Source: an uncultured Flavobacteriaceae bacterium | Lineage (GTDB): Bacteria > Bacteroidota > Bacteroidia > Flavobacteriales > Flavobacteriaceae | Reading direction: 5' to 3' | Length of the DNA stretch: 56,149 bases | Assembly: GCA_938020445.1 (NCBI GenBank) | Contig: CALIIC010000001.1 | Coordinates: 1 to 56,149, forward strand | Shown: in pieces, positions 30,919-39,296 of the stretch | Numbering within the stretch: the first letter of the stretch is position 1 | How the letters are laid out: every line of letters starts with the position of its first letter | The notes under the pieces: generated by a model | Seen by the model: only the letters and a program-made list of their open reading frames with translations | What the model was told of the DNA's origin: nothing | Database searches by the model: none | Position numbers and translations under genes: made by a program

Positions 30919-33246
30919 ATGCGAATCTTTTTAATGAGCCTATTGTTGCTGGTGACCTCACATACCTACGGGCAGCAGTACTATACAATTTCTGGAACGG
31001 TGGTAGATGCCGACAACAATTCGGTGCCAGTGGGTGATGTAATGCTATTTCAAAAGAAAGAGGGACACTTGTTTAAATATGCGACCCTGCAAGATGGGGC
31101 CTTTTCTTTTGAAGAAGTTCCAGTTGGTAACTATACATTGAGGGTGAACTGTATTGGTTTTCAGGAAGAAGAACGCCTTCTGGAACTTTCTGGGAATCGA
31201 AGACTGAATTTCTCGTTACGGACAAAGGTTACCGAATTGGACGAAGTGGCCGTCATAGCCGCTAAACCTTTGGTTATCAATAAAAATGGGAACATGAAAA
31301 TAGATGTAACGAACCCCATCTTTGCAGCCATACCGGAACCGATGGAACTACTAGCTAGATTTCCAGGAATTCAGGTAAGTGCAGACCGGCAATCCCTGGT
31401 AGTTTTAGGAAAAGGAAGCCCTTTAATTTATATAGGCAACCAGCGAATATCCTTAGAGGAGTTCAATGCCCTGGCAGTAGATCGTATTGAGAGCGTAGAA
31501 ATCGTTCGAAACCCGTCTGCTAAATACGAGGCAGATGGGAGGGCGGTTTTATTGGTTACTAGAAAGCGCGTTGAAACGGAAGGAAGTACCCTTGGTTTTA
31601 AGGAAACGCTGTCTATGAAACAGAATTTCAACAACTATAATGGGTTGAATGTAAATGTTAAAAAGAACAAATGGACCTTGCAGGGTACCTTGGGTTATAA
31701 TATCCTGCAGACTTGGGAAAGTAACAGCTTTGTCTTTGAAATACCAGCTGAAGAACTTTATTCAGACTACCTTGTCCTGATCGATAAAAACGACCGCGAG
31801 CAATTGAACCTTGGTCTGGGGCTCTTTTACGAGATAAACAAGACCGATTATTGGTCCTTGAGTGCCACGGGAAAACTACAAGACGATCATTTTCGAATCG
31901 ATACGAATACTTTTTTAAGGCAAGGAGCTAGTGAGGATTTGGTTGATACGGAAACTTTTAATGAAACAAATAAAGATTTTATAAGTGTCAACTTCAATTA
32001 CAACAAACTGCTAAAGGAAGATTTAAGCCTCTTTACCGGTATGCAATATTCCTCTTTTCTTCAAGCATTACAGACCAATATTTTTAATAATTACAACAGC
32101 AGTGGTTTTATGGTATCCCAAAATCGATTCCAAAAGTACCGCCTTAATGCCCTTGCCTATCGATTGGATATTACAAAGACTTTTGATGGGGCTGAAATAT
32201 TGGAATGGGGCATAAACCTTAGCGAAGCAAGGGCAAATGCACTCACTGAAATCGATTTTTTTGAACCCCTGTCCGAAGCACGGTTCGCGTTTGATTATGC
32301 TGAACGTTTATTTGCCGGTTATGCGCAACGATCCGGGGATATCGGATCAAAACTAAACTATAGTATGGGGCTCCGGGCGGAATATAACAAAGTTGAAGGG
32401 GAAGTAGGGCAAGCTGCTGCCCCGATTGTTGAAAGAGAAGGGTTTGTGTTGTTTCCCAAGGCCCTCTTGAATATAGCATTAGACAGTACCAAAAGTCTTG
32501 CCTTTAACTATGCGAAGAACATTCGTCGGCCCAATTATTCAAGAGCAAGCTCCATAACCTCTTTTATAAATCCATTGCTGGAAGGGGCGGGTAATGTAAA
32601 CCTGCGACCTACGATCATCGATGAACTGTCGGCTGTTTTTCAAAGAAAGAAGACGACCCTTACCGCAAGCTATTCGAGAAGCAAGTACCCCGCTTATTTT
32701 ACCATTGCGTACGATACCGAAAATGAACGAGCCGTACTCTCCCAAAGAAATTTGGACCGGGAATCTTTTTTAGACCTTTCACTAAATATGCCTTTCACAA
32801 GGGGTAGATGGACATCTTCAAACTACATTTCAGTTTCTTATAGAAAGATCCAGGATGCGACAGCATTGATTGCAAAAGCAAGGCCGTATGGGTATTTCTA
32901 TACAAACCATCAATACAAGTTGGGAAAAACAACTACCGTGGGATTCGGAGGATGGGCCCTTACAAAGCGATCAGAAGGAATTTTCAATAGAAATGCTATG
33001 GTGGTGTTGGAAGCGTCCATTGCGAAGACCTTGTTCAAAAAACTACATTGTTCCGTACGCTTTAATGATATCACCAGGGCAATGAACTTTAGGGAGTCGT
33101 ACGCGATTGGAGGGGTCAATGCCAATGGTGTCTATTTTGCCGACGGAAAAGAAATTGCCCTATCGCTAAAGTATACATTTGCAAAAGGAAAAGCTGGTGC
33201 CTATAAAAACAAGAATGTAGATGAAGGATTGGATCGGATAAGATGA
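30919..33246 (+). CDS. Outer-membrane beta-barrel protein, TonB-receptor-like, with carboxypeptidase-like domain
   Basis: 775 residues from the ATG at 30919 (MRIFLMSLLLLVTSHTYGQ signal peptide; an in-frame GTG upstream would put nine polar residues before it). A carboxypeptidase-regulatory-like domain (about 22-110, YTISGTVVDADNNSV) is followed by a plug-like domain (about 125-225, MELLARFPGIQVSAD, DRIESVEIVRNPSAKYEADG) and a barrel. It resembles outer_membrane_beta-barrel family proteins near TonB receptors. It is not an obvious SusC. It sits 81 bases behind the membrane LuxR-type regulator. Confidence 0.85.
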   Translation: MRIFLMSLLLLVTSHTYGQQYYTISGTVVDADNNSVPVGDVMLFQKKEGHLFKYATLQDGAFSFEEVPVGNYTLRVNCIGFQEEERLLELSGNRRLNFSLRTKVTELDEVAVIAAKPLVINKNGNMKIDVTNPIFAAIPEPMELLARFPGIQVSADRQSLVVLGKGSPLIYIGNQRISLEEFNALAVDRIESVEIVRNPSAKYEADGRAVLLVTRKRVETEGSTLGFKETLSMKQNFNNYNGLNVNVKKNKWTLQGTLGYNILQTWESNSFVFEIPAEELYSDYLVLIDKNDREQLNLGLGLFYEINKTDYWSLSATGKLQDDHFRIDTNTFLRQGASEDLVDTETFNETNKDFISVNFNYNKLLKEDLSLFTGMQYSSFLQALQTNIFNNYNSSGFMVSQNRFQKYRLNALAYRLDITKTFDGAEILEWGINLSEARANALTEIDFFEPLSEARFAFDYAERLFAGYAQRSGDIGSKLNYSMGLRAEYNKVEGEVGQAAAPIVEREGFVLFPKALLNIALDSTKSLAFNYAKNIRRPNYSRASSITSFINPLLEGAGNVNLRPTIIDELSAVFQRKKTTLTASYSRSKYPAYFTIAYDTENERAVLSQRNLDRESFLDLSLNMPFTRGRWTSSNYISVSYRKIQDATALIAKARPYGYFYTNHQYKLGKTTTVGFGGWALTKRSEGIFNRNAMVVLEASIAKTLFKKLHCSVRFNDITRAMNFRESYAIGGVNANGVYFADGKEIALSLKYTFAKGKAGAYKNKNVDEGLDRIR

Positions 33247-33275
33247 TTGTTAGATCAAGGTTAAATCTATTTTTG
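33247..33275 (+). promoter_or_regulatory. Promoter of the small secreted/membrane protein
   Basis: TTG at 33247-33249, 18 bases, then the exact -7 box TATTTTTG at 33268-33275. This is the cleanest promoter in the window; the leader is about 30 bases. Confidence 0.65.
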
Positions 33276-33311
33276 TTTAATAAGTATTAATTATCTTTAA
33301 ACAAAAAAACA

Positions 33312-33779
33312 ATGAAATTGCTACGCTCTTTTTTACCGCTCCTTTTTGTTTGTGCTTTTATTACCAATGTAAATGCTCAGGAAATCACTGCATTCCCTAC
33401 GATGTTTGGAGAACATTTTTACCAGGACAAAGAAAAAATTGGTTGGAAACAAGTTGAGTCATTAATGGAGACCAACCCAGCTGCCCTCGAACACTGGAAA
33501 AAATCCAAAAAACAGTTTATGGGCGCTTTTGTCGCGCAGACGGCCAATCTTGGTTTTGGCATTTGGTTTTTGGTGAATGAAAACAATGATAAATCTACAA
33601 CAGCTCCCATTATTGGTTTTGCAGGTACAGCGGTCGCAGGTTCTATCTTTTATTTTCTTTCTTCCAAATCAAAAAAGAATGCCATATTGGAGTACAACGA
33701 TGGCCTCGACAAGAAAACCACCTTTAGACTGATGCCAACAAGTAATGAAAATGGGATAGGGCTGGCCTTAAAATTTTAG
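33312..33779 (+). CDS. Hypothetical envelope protein
   Basis: 155 residues. Signal peptide MKLLRSFLPLLFVCAFITNVNAQ. A first part (WKQVESLMETNPAALEHWKKSKKQF) is followed by two hydrophobic stretches (about 70-86 and 95-115) and a polar tail. I do not recognise a family. It has its own strong promoter and points towards gldA, with no terminator hairpin visible in the 46-base gap. Confidence 0.6.
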   Translation: MKLLRSFLPLLFVCAFITNVNAQEITAFPTMFGEHFYQDKEKIGWKQVESLMETNPAALEHWKKSKKQFMGAFVAQTANLGFGIWFLVNENNDKSTTAPIIGFAGTAVAGSIFYFLSSKSKKNAILEYNDGLDKKTTFRLMPTSNENGIGLALKF

Positions 33780-33825
33780 GGTCGCTACTTCTGTTTATTT
33801 GGTAAATGTTTTTTTTGTTCTCGAA

Positions 33826-34719
33826 TTAGGCAGTAAGTTCCGTGAACAAACTTTCCAGATTTTTGTTCTTACGGCTTAATTGCAAAGTCTTTAACTGGTT
33901 GTCATGCGCAAAATCAAAAACGGCAGGCCGCATATCTTTTGACGTATCAAAATGAATCTCGTAAACGAAACCCGATACGTTCCGTACGCTGGTCACGTGC
34001 GACAGTTGTTTTAAAAAAGCCTCTTCAACGCGATAATCGAACTCTACTTCGATGAGCTGCTCTTGCTCCTCACGAAGATCCGATAGTTTCTTATCGGCCA
34101 CCAATACTCCTTTGTTAATGATTAAAACACGATCACATACCGCTTCCACTTCTTTCATGATATGTGTGGAAAGTAAGATGGTCTTTTCCTTTCCTATTTC
34201 ACGAATGAGCTTACGAATTTCCAATAATTGATTGGGGTCGAGGCCGGTAGTAGGTTCATCTAAAATCAAAACATCGGGTTCATGTAATAGTGCCGCTGCC
34301 AGGCCCACACGTTGCCGGTATCCCTTAGAAAGTTGTCCTATTTTTTTATGCGCTTCGGTAGTCAGGCCTGTTTGGTCGATCACAGCTTCAATCCGTGTTT
34401 TTGCCACCTTGTATACTTCTGCATTGAAGGTCAAATATTCTTTTACATACATGTCTAAGTACAACGGGTTGTGTTCGGGCAAGTAGCCGATACTTTGTTG
34501 TACTTCTTTTTTATCCTTTAAGACATCGAATGTATTTACATGGGCCTCTCCTTCATCTGCCTCATGATAAGTGGTCAAAACCTTCATCATGGTAGATTTG
34601 CCCGCACCATTTGGACCAAGGAAACCTACGACCTCGCCGCGACCCAATTCAAATGAAACATTGTCCAACGCCTTTTGACTACCAAAAGCTTTTGAAATAT
34701 TTTTAACCCTAATCGACAT
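33826..34719 (-). CDS. gldA: Gliding-motility ABC transporter ATP-binding subunit GldA
   Basis: 297 residues from the ATG at 34719 (MSIRVKNISKAFGSQKALDNV). ABC ATPase motifs: Walker A GPNGAGKS, Q-loop region GYLPEHNPLYLDM, signature LSKGYRQRVGLAAAL, Walker B VLILDEPTTGLDP and the H-loop LSTHIMKEVEAV. The pattern GFLGPNGAGKSTMMKVLTTY and the overall length are those of GldA, which with GldF and GldG forms an ABC complex associated with gliding. gldF and gldG are not in the window, so the call rests on sequence resemblance. Confidence 0.8.
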   Translation of the reverse strand: MSIRVKNISKAFGSQKALDNVSFELGRGEVVGFLGPNGAGKSTMMKVLTTYHEADEGEAHVNTFDVLKDKKEVQQSIGYLPEHNPLYLDMYVKEYLTFNAEVYKVAKTRIEAVIDQTGLTTEAHKKIGQLSKGYRQRVGLAAALLHEPDVLILDEPTTGLDPNQLLEIRKLIREIGKEKTILLSTHIMKEVEAVCDRVLIINKGVLVADKKLSDLREEQEQLIEVEFDYRVEEAFLKQLSHVTSVRNVSGFVYEIHFDTSKDMRPAVFDFAHDNQLKTLQLSRKNKNLESLFTELTA

Positions 34720-34735
34720 CTTATTAAATTTTAAC

Positions 34736-34743
34736 CAAAAATA
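34736..34743 (-). promoter_or_regulatory. -7 promoter box of gldA
   Basis: On the minus strand TATTTTTG, an exact consensus match, 16 bases before the ATG at 34719. It supports this start rather than the in-frame ATG at 34746, which lies upstream of the promoter box. Confidence 0.5.
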
Positions 34744-34859
34744 CATAATAAAGCTCGATGCTTTTATTGCATATTCTGCATAAATGCCGTCTAAGAAAAT
34801 TTAATCCGTAACCAAAATCTAATAAATTCGAAAAAATCAAAAAAAATGCACACTGCAAT

Positions 34860-34888
34860 TTGATTATTGAATTTAATTATTACTTTAG
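34860..34888 (+). promoter_or_regulatory. Promoter of the pheA leader
   Basis: TTG at 34860-34862, 18 bases, then TACTTTAG at 34881-34888 (seven of eight positions). The 18-base spacing equals that at 33247-33275. Transcription would start near 34894, about 13 bases before the leader-peptide ATG. Confidence 0.45.
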
Positions 34889-34906
34889 CCAAAGTTTAAG
34901 TGTACA

Positions 34907-34978
34907 ATGATCAAACAATATTTCTATAACGGTTCTTACTTTTACTTCTTTTTTAGAAGTGAAGCGGGGCTGTCATAG
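34907..34978 (+). CDS. pheL: Phe/Tyr-rich leader peptide of the pheA operon
   Basis: A 23-codon frame, ATG at 34907 and TAG at 34976. Residues 5-7 are YFY and 11-16 are YFYFFF, so five of 23 codons are Phe and four are Tyr. The following bases form an antiterminator/terminator pair ahead of genes that make phenylalanine and tyrosine. This is the organisation of a ribosome-stalling attenuator, read directly from the sequence. The peptide ends in RSEAGLS and resembles no protein domain. Confidence 0.85.
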   Translation: MIKQYFYNGSYFYFFFRSEAGLS

Positions 34979-35030
34979 GATATTGAAAATTGATATGATA
35001 TTGAAGTCCCGCAAACAGCGGGACTTTTTT
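34964..35030 (+). terminator. Attenuator (antiterminator and terminator) upstream of pheA
   Basis: Terminator: AAGTCCCGC (35004-35012), loop AAACA, GCGGGACTT (35018-35026), T run to 35030. Antiterminator: GCGGGGCT (34964-34971), inside the last leader-peptide codons, pairs fully (one G-U) with AGTCCCGC (35005-35012), the 5' arm of the terminator. A ribosome that finishes the peptide at 34978 would cover GCGGGGCT and allow termination. A ribosome stalled at the Phe/Tyr codons (34919-34954) would leave it free for antitermination. Confidence 0.85.
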
Positions 35031-35063
35031 GTTTTAAAATTTTTTGCAGCATTCTCAATTCCG

Positions 35064-35927
35064 ATGGGAGGCCGAATTGCTTTAAAAACCACCAACCAAG
35101 TGAATTTGAAAATAGCCATACAGGGAATAAAAGGTTCAAACCACCACCAGGTGACTCGGGAGTACTTTGGAGATGATGTAACATTGGTAGAATGCATGTC
35201 TTTTGATTATTTGGTTGACTGTTTACTTAATGACAGCGCCGATAAAGGGGTGATGGCCATTGAAAATTCCATTGCAGGATCTATTATTCCCAACTATGCA
35301 CTTATCTACCATAACAGTCTTCATATTATCGGGGAACATTATCTTACGATCAACCATAACCTAATGGCCTTGAAGGGGCAAGAAATCGACCATATCGAAG
35401 AAGTACGGTCGCATCCAATGGCATTGTTACAGTGCAAAGAGTTTTTTAGGGCCTATCCGCATATAAAACTGGTAGAAGATGTAGATACGGCCGAAACGGC
35501 AAGGCGCATTCAAGAACAACAATTGAAGAAGGTCGCTGCAATTGCACCGAACGTGGCTGCCGATTTGTACGGGTTGAACATCGTAGCGCCAGGGATACAG
35601 ACCATTAAGAATAATGCTACCCGCTTTATTATTGTTAAAACGAAAAACAAGGAGTTGCCCGAAGCTGATATTAACAAGGCTTCCATTCGGTTTGTCACCG
35701 ACCATAAAAGGGGCAGCCTGGCAGCTATACTTAACGTGATGAGCGATTGTCTTTTGAATTTAACGAAAATACAGTCACTTCCAATAATTGAAACACCTTG
35801 GAAGTATGCCTTTTTTGTAGATGTTACTTTTGAGGAATATGGGAATTTTAAAAAGGCAAAATCGCTTTTGAACATCATGGCAGAAGATTTTAAAGTACTG
35901 GGTGAATATAAAAATGGAAGGCTATGA
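35064..35927 (+). CDS. pheA: Prephenate dehydratase
   Basis: 287 residues from the ATG at 35064 (MGGRIALKTTNQVN). An open frame extends to 34959, but it would run through the attenuator hairpin and is not expected to be translated. Dehydratase motifs: IAIQGIKGSNHHQVTREYF, GVMAIENSIAGSI and the catalytic NATRFIIV; an ACT domain follows (about 200-285, GSLAAILNVMSDCLLNLTKIQSLPI). Catalyses prephenate to phenylpyruvate. There is no chorismate mutase domain here; that activity is on the DAHP synthase gene at 38055. It overlaps the next gene by four bases. Confidence 0.95.
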   Translation: MGGRIALKTTNQVNLKIAIQGIKGSNHHQVTREYFGDDVTLVECMSFDYLVDCLLNDSADKGVMAIENSIAGSIIPNYALIYHNSLHIIGEHYLTINHNLMALKGQEIDHIEEVRSHPMALLQCKEFFRAYPHIKLVEDVDTAETARRIQEQQLKKVAAIAPNVAADLYGLNIVAPGIQTIKNNATRFIIVKTKNKELPEADINKASIRFVTDHKRGSLAAILNVMSDCLLNLTKIQSLPIIETPWKYAFFVDVTFEEYGNFKKAKSLLNIMAEDFKVLGEYKNGRL

Positions 35928-37069
35928 TACGTACAGCGGATCGATTGCATACGGTAGAGGAATATTACTTCTCAAAAAAACTTAGAGAAGTCCGTGGCTT
36001 AATTGCCGAGGGGCGCCCCATTATCAATATGGGTATCGGGAGTCCCGATTTGGTGCCGTCCAAGGAAATTGTAGAAAGTATACAACAGGCGGTTTTAGAG
36101 CCAGGAGCGCACCAGTACCAAAGCTACCAAGGATTACCGGCCCTCAGAGAGGCTATTGCCGATTTTTATGCGAACAGGTTTGGCGTTGAATCGGATCCAC
36201 TCAGTGAAATTTTACCCTTGATGGGATCTAAAGAAGGCATCATGCATATTAGTATGGCCTTCCTCAACCCCGGAGACGAGGTGTTGATTCCAAATCCCGG
36301 GTATCCCACCTATACCTCGGTGACCAAATTGGTCGGCGCAACGCCTAAATATTACAACCTTCGAGAGGCCAATGATTGGTTTCCAGATTTGGAAGCATTG
36401 CAAGAATTGGATTTAAATAAGGTGAAATTAATGTGGGTGAGTTACCCACATATGCCCACCGGTGCCGTAGCGACCAAAACGCAATTTAAAGCCTTGATTG
36501 CTTTCGCAAAGAAGAACGATATTTTGCTGGTGAATGATAACCCTTACAGTTTTGTCTTGAACGATACGCCTTTGAGTATGTTGGCGGTTGAAGGGGCAAA
36601 AGAGGTGGTACTTGAATTAAACTCATTGAGCAAGACCTTTAATATGGCCGGTTGGCGCGTGGGAATGGTGCTGGGAAGCGCAGAACACATCAATGCGGTA
36701 CTAAAAGTGAAAAGTAATATGGATTCTGGAATGTTCTATGGAATTCAAAAAGGCGCGATTGCTGCTTTAAAAAGTCCGCAAACATGGTTCGATGAATTGA
36801 ACAAAACCTATCGATCAAGAAGAAGGTTGATTTTTGAATTGGCCGATAGGCTTCAATGTACCTATGATAAACAGGCTGTTGGGATGTTCGTATGGGCCAA
36901 ATTGCCCCCGGAAATTAACGCTGCGGAGAAGTTCATTGACGAGCTGTTGTACGATAAGAATGTTTTTATCACTCCAGGAACTATCTTCGGAAGCAACGGG
37001 GAGGGATATATTCGCTTTTCGCTCTGTGTAACGGAAGAAAAAATACAAGAAGCAATCAATAGGTTTTAA
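35924..37069 (+). CDS. PLP-dependent aminotransferase class I/II, probably aromatic
   Basis: 381 residues. PLP lysine in ELNSLSKTFNMAGWRVGM, NPGYPTYTSV and YPHMPTGAV typical of class I/II. The ATGA overlap with pheA and the location between pheA and tyrA imply use of phenylpyruvate and 4-hydroxyphenylpyruvate as substrates. The specificity is inferred from the operon; an aspartate- or DAP-aminotransferase-like activity is also possible for this family. Confidence 0.9.
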   Translation: MIRTADRLHTVEEYYFSKKLREVRGLIAEGRPIINMGIGSPDLVPSKEIVESIQQAVLEPGAHQYQSYQGLPALREAIADFYANRFGVESDPLSEILPLMGSKEGIMHISMAFLNPGDEVLIPNPGYPTYTSVTKLVGATPKYYNLREANDWFPDLEALQELDLNKVKLMWVSYPHMPTGAVATKTQFKALIAFAKKNDILLVNDNPYSFVLNDTPLSMLAVEGAKEVVLELNSLSKTFNMAGWRVGMVLGSAEHINAVLKVKSNMDSGMFYGIQKGAIAALKSPQTWFDELNKTYRSRRRLIFELADRLQCTYDKQAVGMFVWAKLPPEINAAEKFIDELLYDKNVFITPGTIFGSNGEGYIRFSLCVTEEKIQEAINRF

Positions 37070-37081
37070 ATCATAGATAGA

Positions 37082-37939
37082 ATGAATGTTTTTATCATCG
37101 GTATAGGTCTTATAGGAGGTTCTTTTGGAAAGGACATCAAACGCTTGCGACCTGAGACCAAAATTTATGGTATCGATACAAATACCGTGCATTTGGAAGA
37201 AGCCATGGCTTTGAATATTATCGATTTTAAATCGGATTATGAAGCACTTGGCATTGCTGATATGGTTATTGTGGGCGTTCCCGTAGATGCCATGCTCAAG
37301 GAACTTCCCAAGATTTTAGACCTTGTAAATGACGATTGTGTCGTATTTGATGGGGGTTCTACCAAAAGCCTTATTTGCAAGGCGTTGGAAGCGCATCCTA
37401 AACGTCGCAACTATCTATCTTGCCACCCCATTGCGGGTACCGAGTTTTCGGGTCCCGGTGCCGCGATAGAATTATTATATGAAGGCAAGACCAATATCAT
37501 CTGTGAAGTTGAAAAGACAGCTTTTAAACTGCAGGAGAAGACGATCGAGCTTTTTCGCGAAATGGGTATGCGTATTCGGTACATGAATCCAGAGGCACAT
37601 GACAAGCATATCGCCTACGTGTCGCATTTGTCACACATCAGTTCTTTTATGTTGGGAAAGACGGTTATTGAGAAAGAGAAAAACGAACGTGATATTTTTG
37701 ATATGGCCGGGAGTGGTTTTGAAAGTACCGTGCGTTTGGCCAAAAGCTCTCCGGCAATGTGGACCCCGATATTCAAACAGAACAAAGAGAACGTGGTAGA
37801 AACATTGAACGAGTATATCAGCAATTTGGAAGCATTCAAACAATTGCTGGTAAGCGATGATTATGAAGGTATTTACAACGAAATGTACGACACCAATAAG
37901 ATCAAAGAAATTTTAAACGGCATACCATTGAATAAATAA
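37082..37939 (+). CDS. tyrA: Prephenate dehydrogenase
   Basis: 285 residues. NAD(P) site at the N-terminus (FIIGIGLIGGSFGKDIKR), DGGSTKSLICKAL, catalytic-site HPIAGTEFSGPGAA and HIAYVSHLSHISSF. Makes 4-hydroxyphenylpyruvate from prephenate. It lies 12 bases after the aminotransferase gene. No fused chorismate mutase or ACT domain is seen. Confidence 0.95.
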   Translation: MNVFIIGIGLIGGSFGKDIKRLRPETKIYGIDTNTVHLEEAMALNIIDFKSDYEALGIADMVIVGVPVDAMLKELPKILDLVNDDCVVFDGGSTKSLICKALEAHPKRRNYLSCHPIAGTEFSGPGAAIELLYEGKTNIICEVEKTAFKLQEKTIELFREMGMRIRYMNPEAHDKHIAYVSHLSHISSFMLGKTVIEKEKNERDIFDMAGSGFESTVRLAKSSPAMWTPIFKQNKENVVETLNEYISNLEAFKQLLVSDDYEGIYNEMYDTNKIKEILNGIPLNK

Positions 37940-38054
37940 GGGGTCAGGTGCTATAACTGAAACACATGCTATTTAAACGGGTGTAAACCGAAATTGTAAA
38001 GGGTAAAATTGATAGAGAACAATCAAAAACATAAAAGATAAATTAAGCGTAAAA

Positions 38055-39137
38055 ATGGAAAATACAAAAGAAATGAGGTCATGGTTAGATACGATGGGAT
38101 TGGATCACCCATTGGTGATTGCAGGGCCATGCAGTGCTGAGACCGAAGACCAGGTAATGCGTATCGCCAACGATTTAAAAGATACCGATGTAAATTACTA
38201 CCGAGCGGGTATTTGGAAGCCGCGCACCCGTCCAGGAAATTTTGAAGGAGTAGGTGCATTGGGGCTAAAATGGCTGCAGAAGGTGAAGGAAGAAACGGGA
38301 ATGAAAACTGCTACTGAAGTCGCAAATCGTGCCCATGTTGAACTTGCTTTGGAACATGATATTGATCTATTGTGGATCGGCGCACGCTCTACCGTAAGCC
38401 CATTTATTGTTCAGGAAATTGCGGATGCCTTGGAAGGAACCGATAAAATTGTTTTGATCAAGAACCCTGTAAATCCTGATTTGGCTTTATGGCTCGGGGC
38501 GGTTGAACGCTTGTATACGGCGAATATTAAAAAACTAGGTGTTATCCATAGAGGGTTTTCAACCTATGAAAAAACCAAGTATCGGAATATTCCGGAATGG
38601 CAGTTGGCGATCGATTTACAAACGAAATTCCCTGATTTGCCCATCATCAACGATCCTTCGCATATTACGGGGAAGCGCGATATGATTTTTGATGTTTCTC
38701 AGACAGCTTTAGACCTCAACTTCGACGGCCTAATGATCGAAACGCATTACGATCCCGACAATGCCTGGAGTGATGCCGCCCAACAGGTTACCCCTGAAAG
38801 GCTAGTGCAAATTATGCGAGACCTTCGTATTCGAAAAGAAACCGACGTAGAGGCCGAATACAACAGTAAGCTAAGCAACCTTCGGGCACAAATAGATGTA
38901 ATCGATAATCAACTGATCGATACCTTGGGGAAACGCATGAAAATTTCTGACGGAATCGGTGGTTTGAAAAAACAACGAAACGTGGCCGTATTGCAATCGA
39001 ACCGATGGAACGAGATTTTGGGTAAAATGATTTTGGAAGGAGAATCTCAAGGATTAAGTGAAGAGTTTGTGTTGCGCATGTTCAAAGCAATTCACCAAGA
39101 ATCGATTCGCCACCAAGAAAAAATCATCAAAGCGTAA
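38055..39137 (+). CDS. Bifunctional 3-deoxy-7-phosphoheptulonate synthase / chorismate mutase
   Basis: 360 residues. N-terminal DAHP synthase of the KDO8P-synthase-like group (VIAGPCSAETEDQV, YRAGIWKPRTRPGNFEGVG, IVLIKNPVNPDL, INDPSHITGKRD; about 1-265) joined to a C-terminal AroQ chorismate mutase (about 275-360, LRAQIDVIDNQLIDTLGKRMKISDGIGGLKK). It provides the first shikimate step and the branch-point step for the Phe/Tyr enzymes upstream. The 115 bases before it show no clear promoter, so it is probably the last gene of the pheA operon. A strong hairpin follows. Confidence 0.94.
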   Translation: MENTKEMRSWLDTMGLDHPLVIAGPCSAETEDQVMRIANDLKDTDVNYYRAGIWKPRTRPGNFEGVGALGLKWLQKVKEETGMKTATEVANRAHVELALEHDIDLLWIGARSTVSPFIVQEIADALEGTDKIVLIKNPVNPDLALWLGAVERLYTANIKKLGVIHRGFSTYEKTKYRNIPEWQLAIDLQTKFPDLPIINDPSHITGKRDMIFDVSQTALDLNFDGLMIETHYDPDNAWSDAAQQVTPERLVQIMRDLRIRKETDVEAEYNSKLSNLRAQIDVIDNQLIDTLGKRMKISDGIGGLKKQRNVAVLQSNRWNEILGKMILEGESQGLSEEFVLRMFKAIHQESIRHQEKIIKA

Positions 39138-39199
39138 AAAGCATATTTCTATGGCGGTTGCACCTGTCTAAACGGGTGCACCTGCCCTTTTTAAGAAAT

Positions 39200-39225
39200 A
39201 AAGGGTAACGGCTGTTGCCCTTTTT
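39200..39225 (+). terminator. Terminator of the aromatic operon
   Basis: AAAGGGTAAC (39200-39209) pairs with GTTGCCCTTT (39214-39223) over ten positions (one G-U), followed by T. A second hairpin, TGCACCTGT/ACGGGTGCA, lies just upstream at about 39155-39177 and may reinforce it. Confidence 0.8.
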
Positions 39226-39296
39226 GGGTTAGAACCGTCTATGGTAAGCCTAAAAACCGTTATTTTGTGCCATATGATACGAAATCACCCTAGGGA

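Noticed and set aside
34959..35063. In-frame N-terminal extension of pheA
   Set aside because: The added 35 codons run through the attenuator hairpin and T run and resemble no prephenate dehydratase; the ATG at 35064 fits the family start.
35510..35950. 146-codon minus-strand open frame opposite pheA
   Set aside because: Antisense shadow of conserved coding sequence (ACT domain side of PheA).
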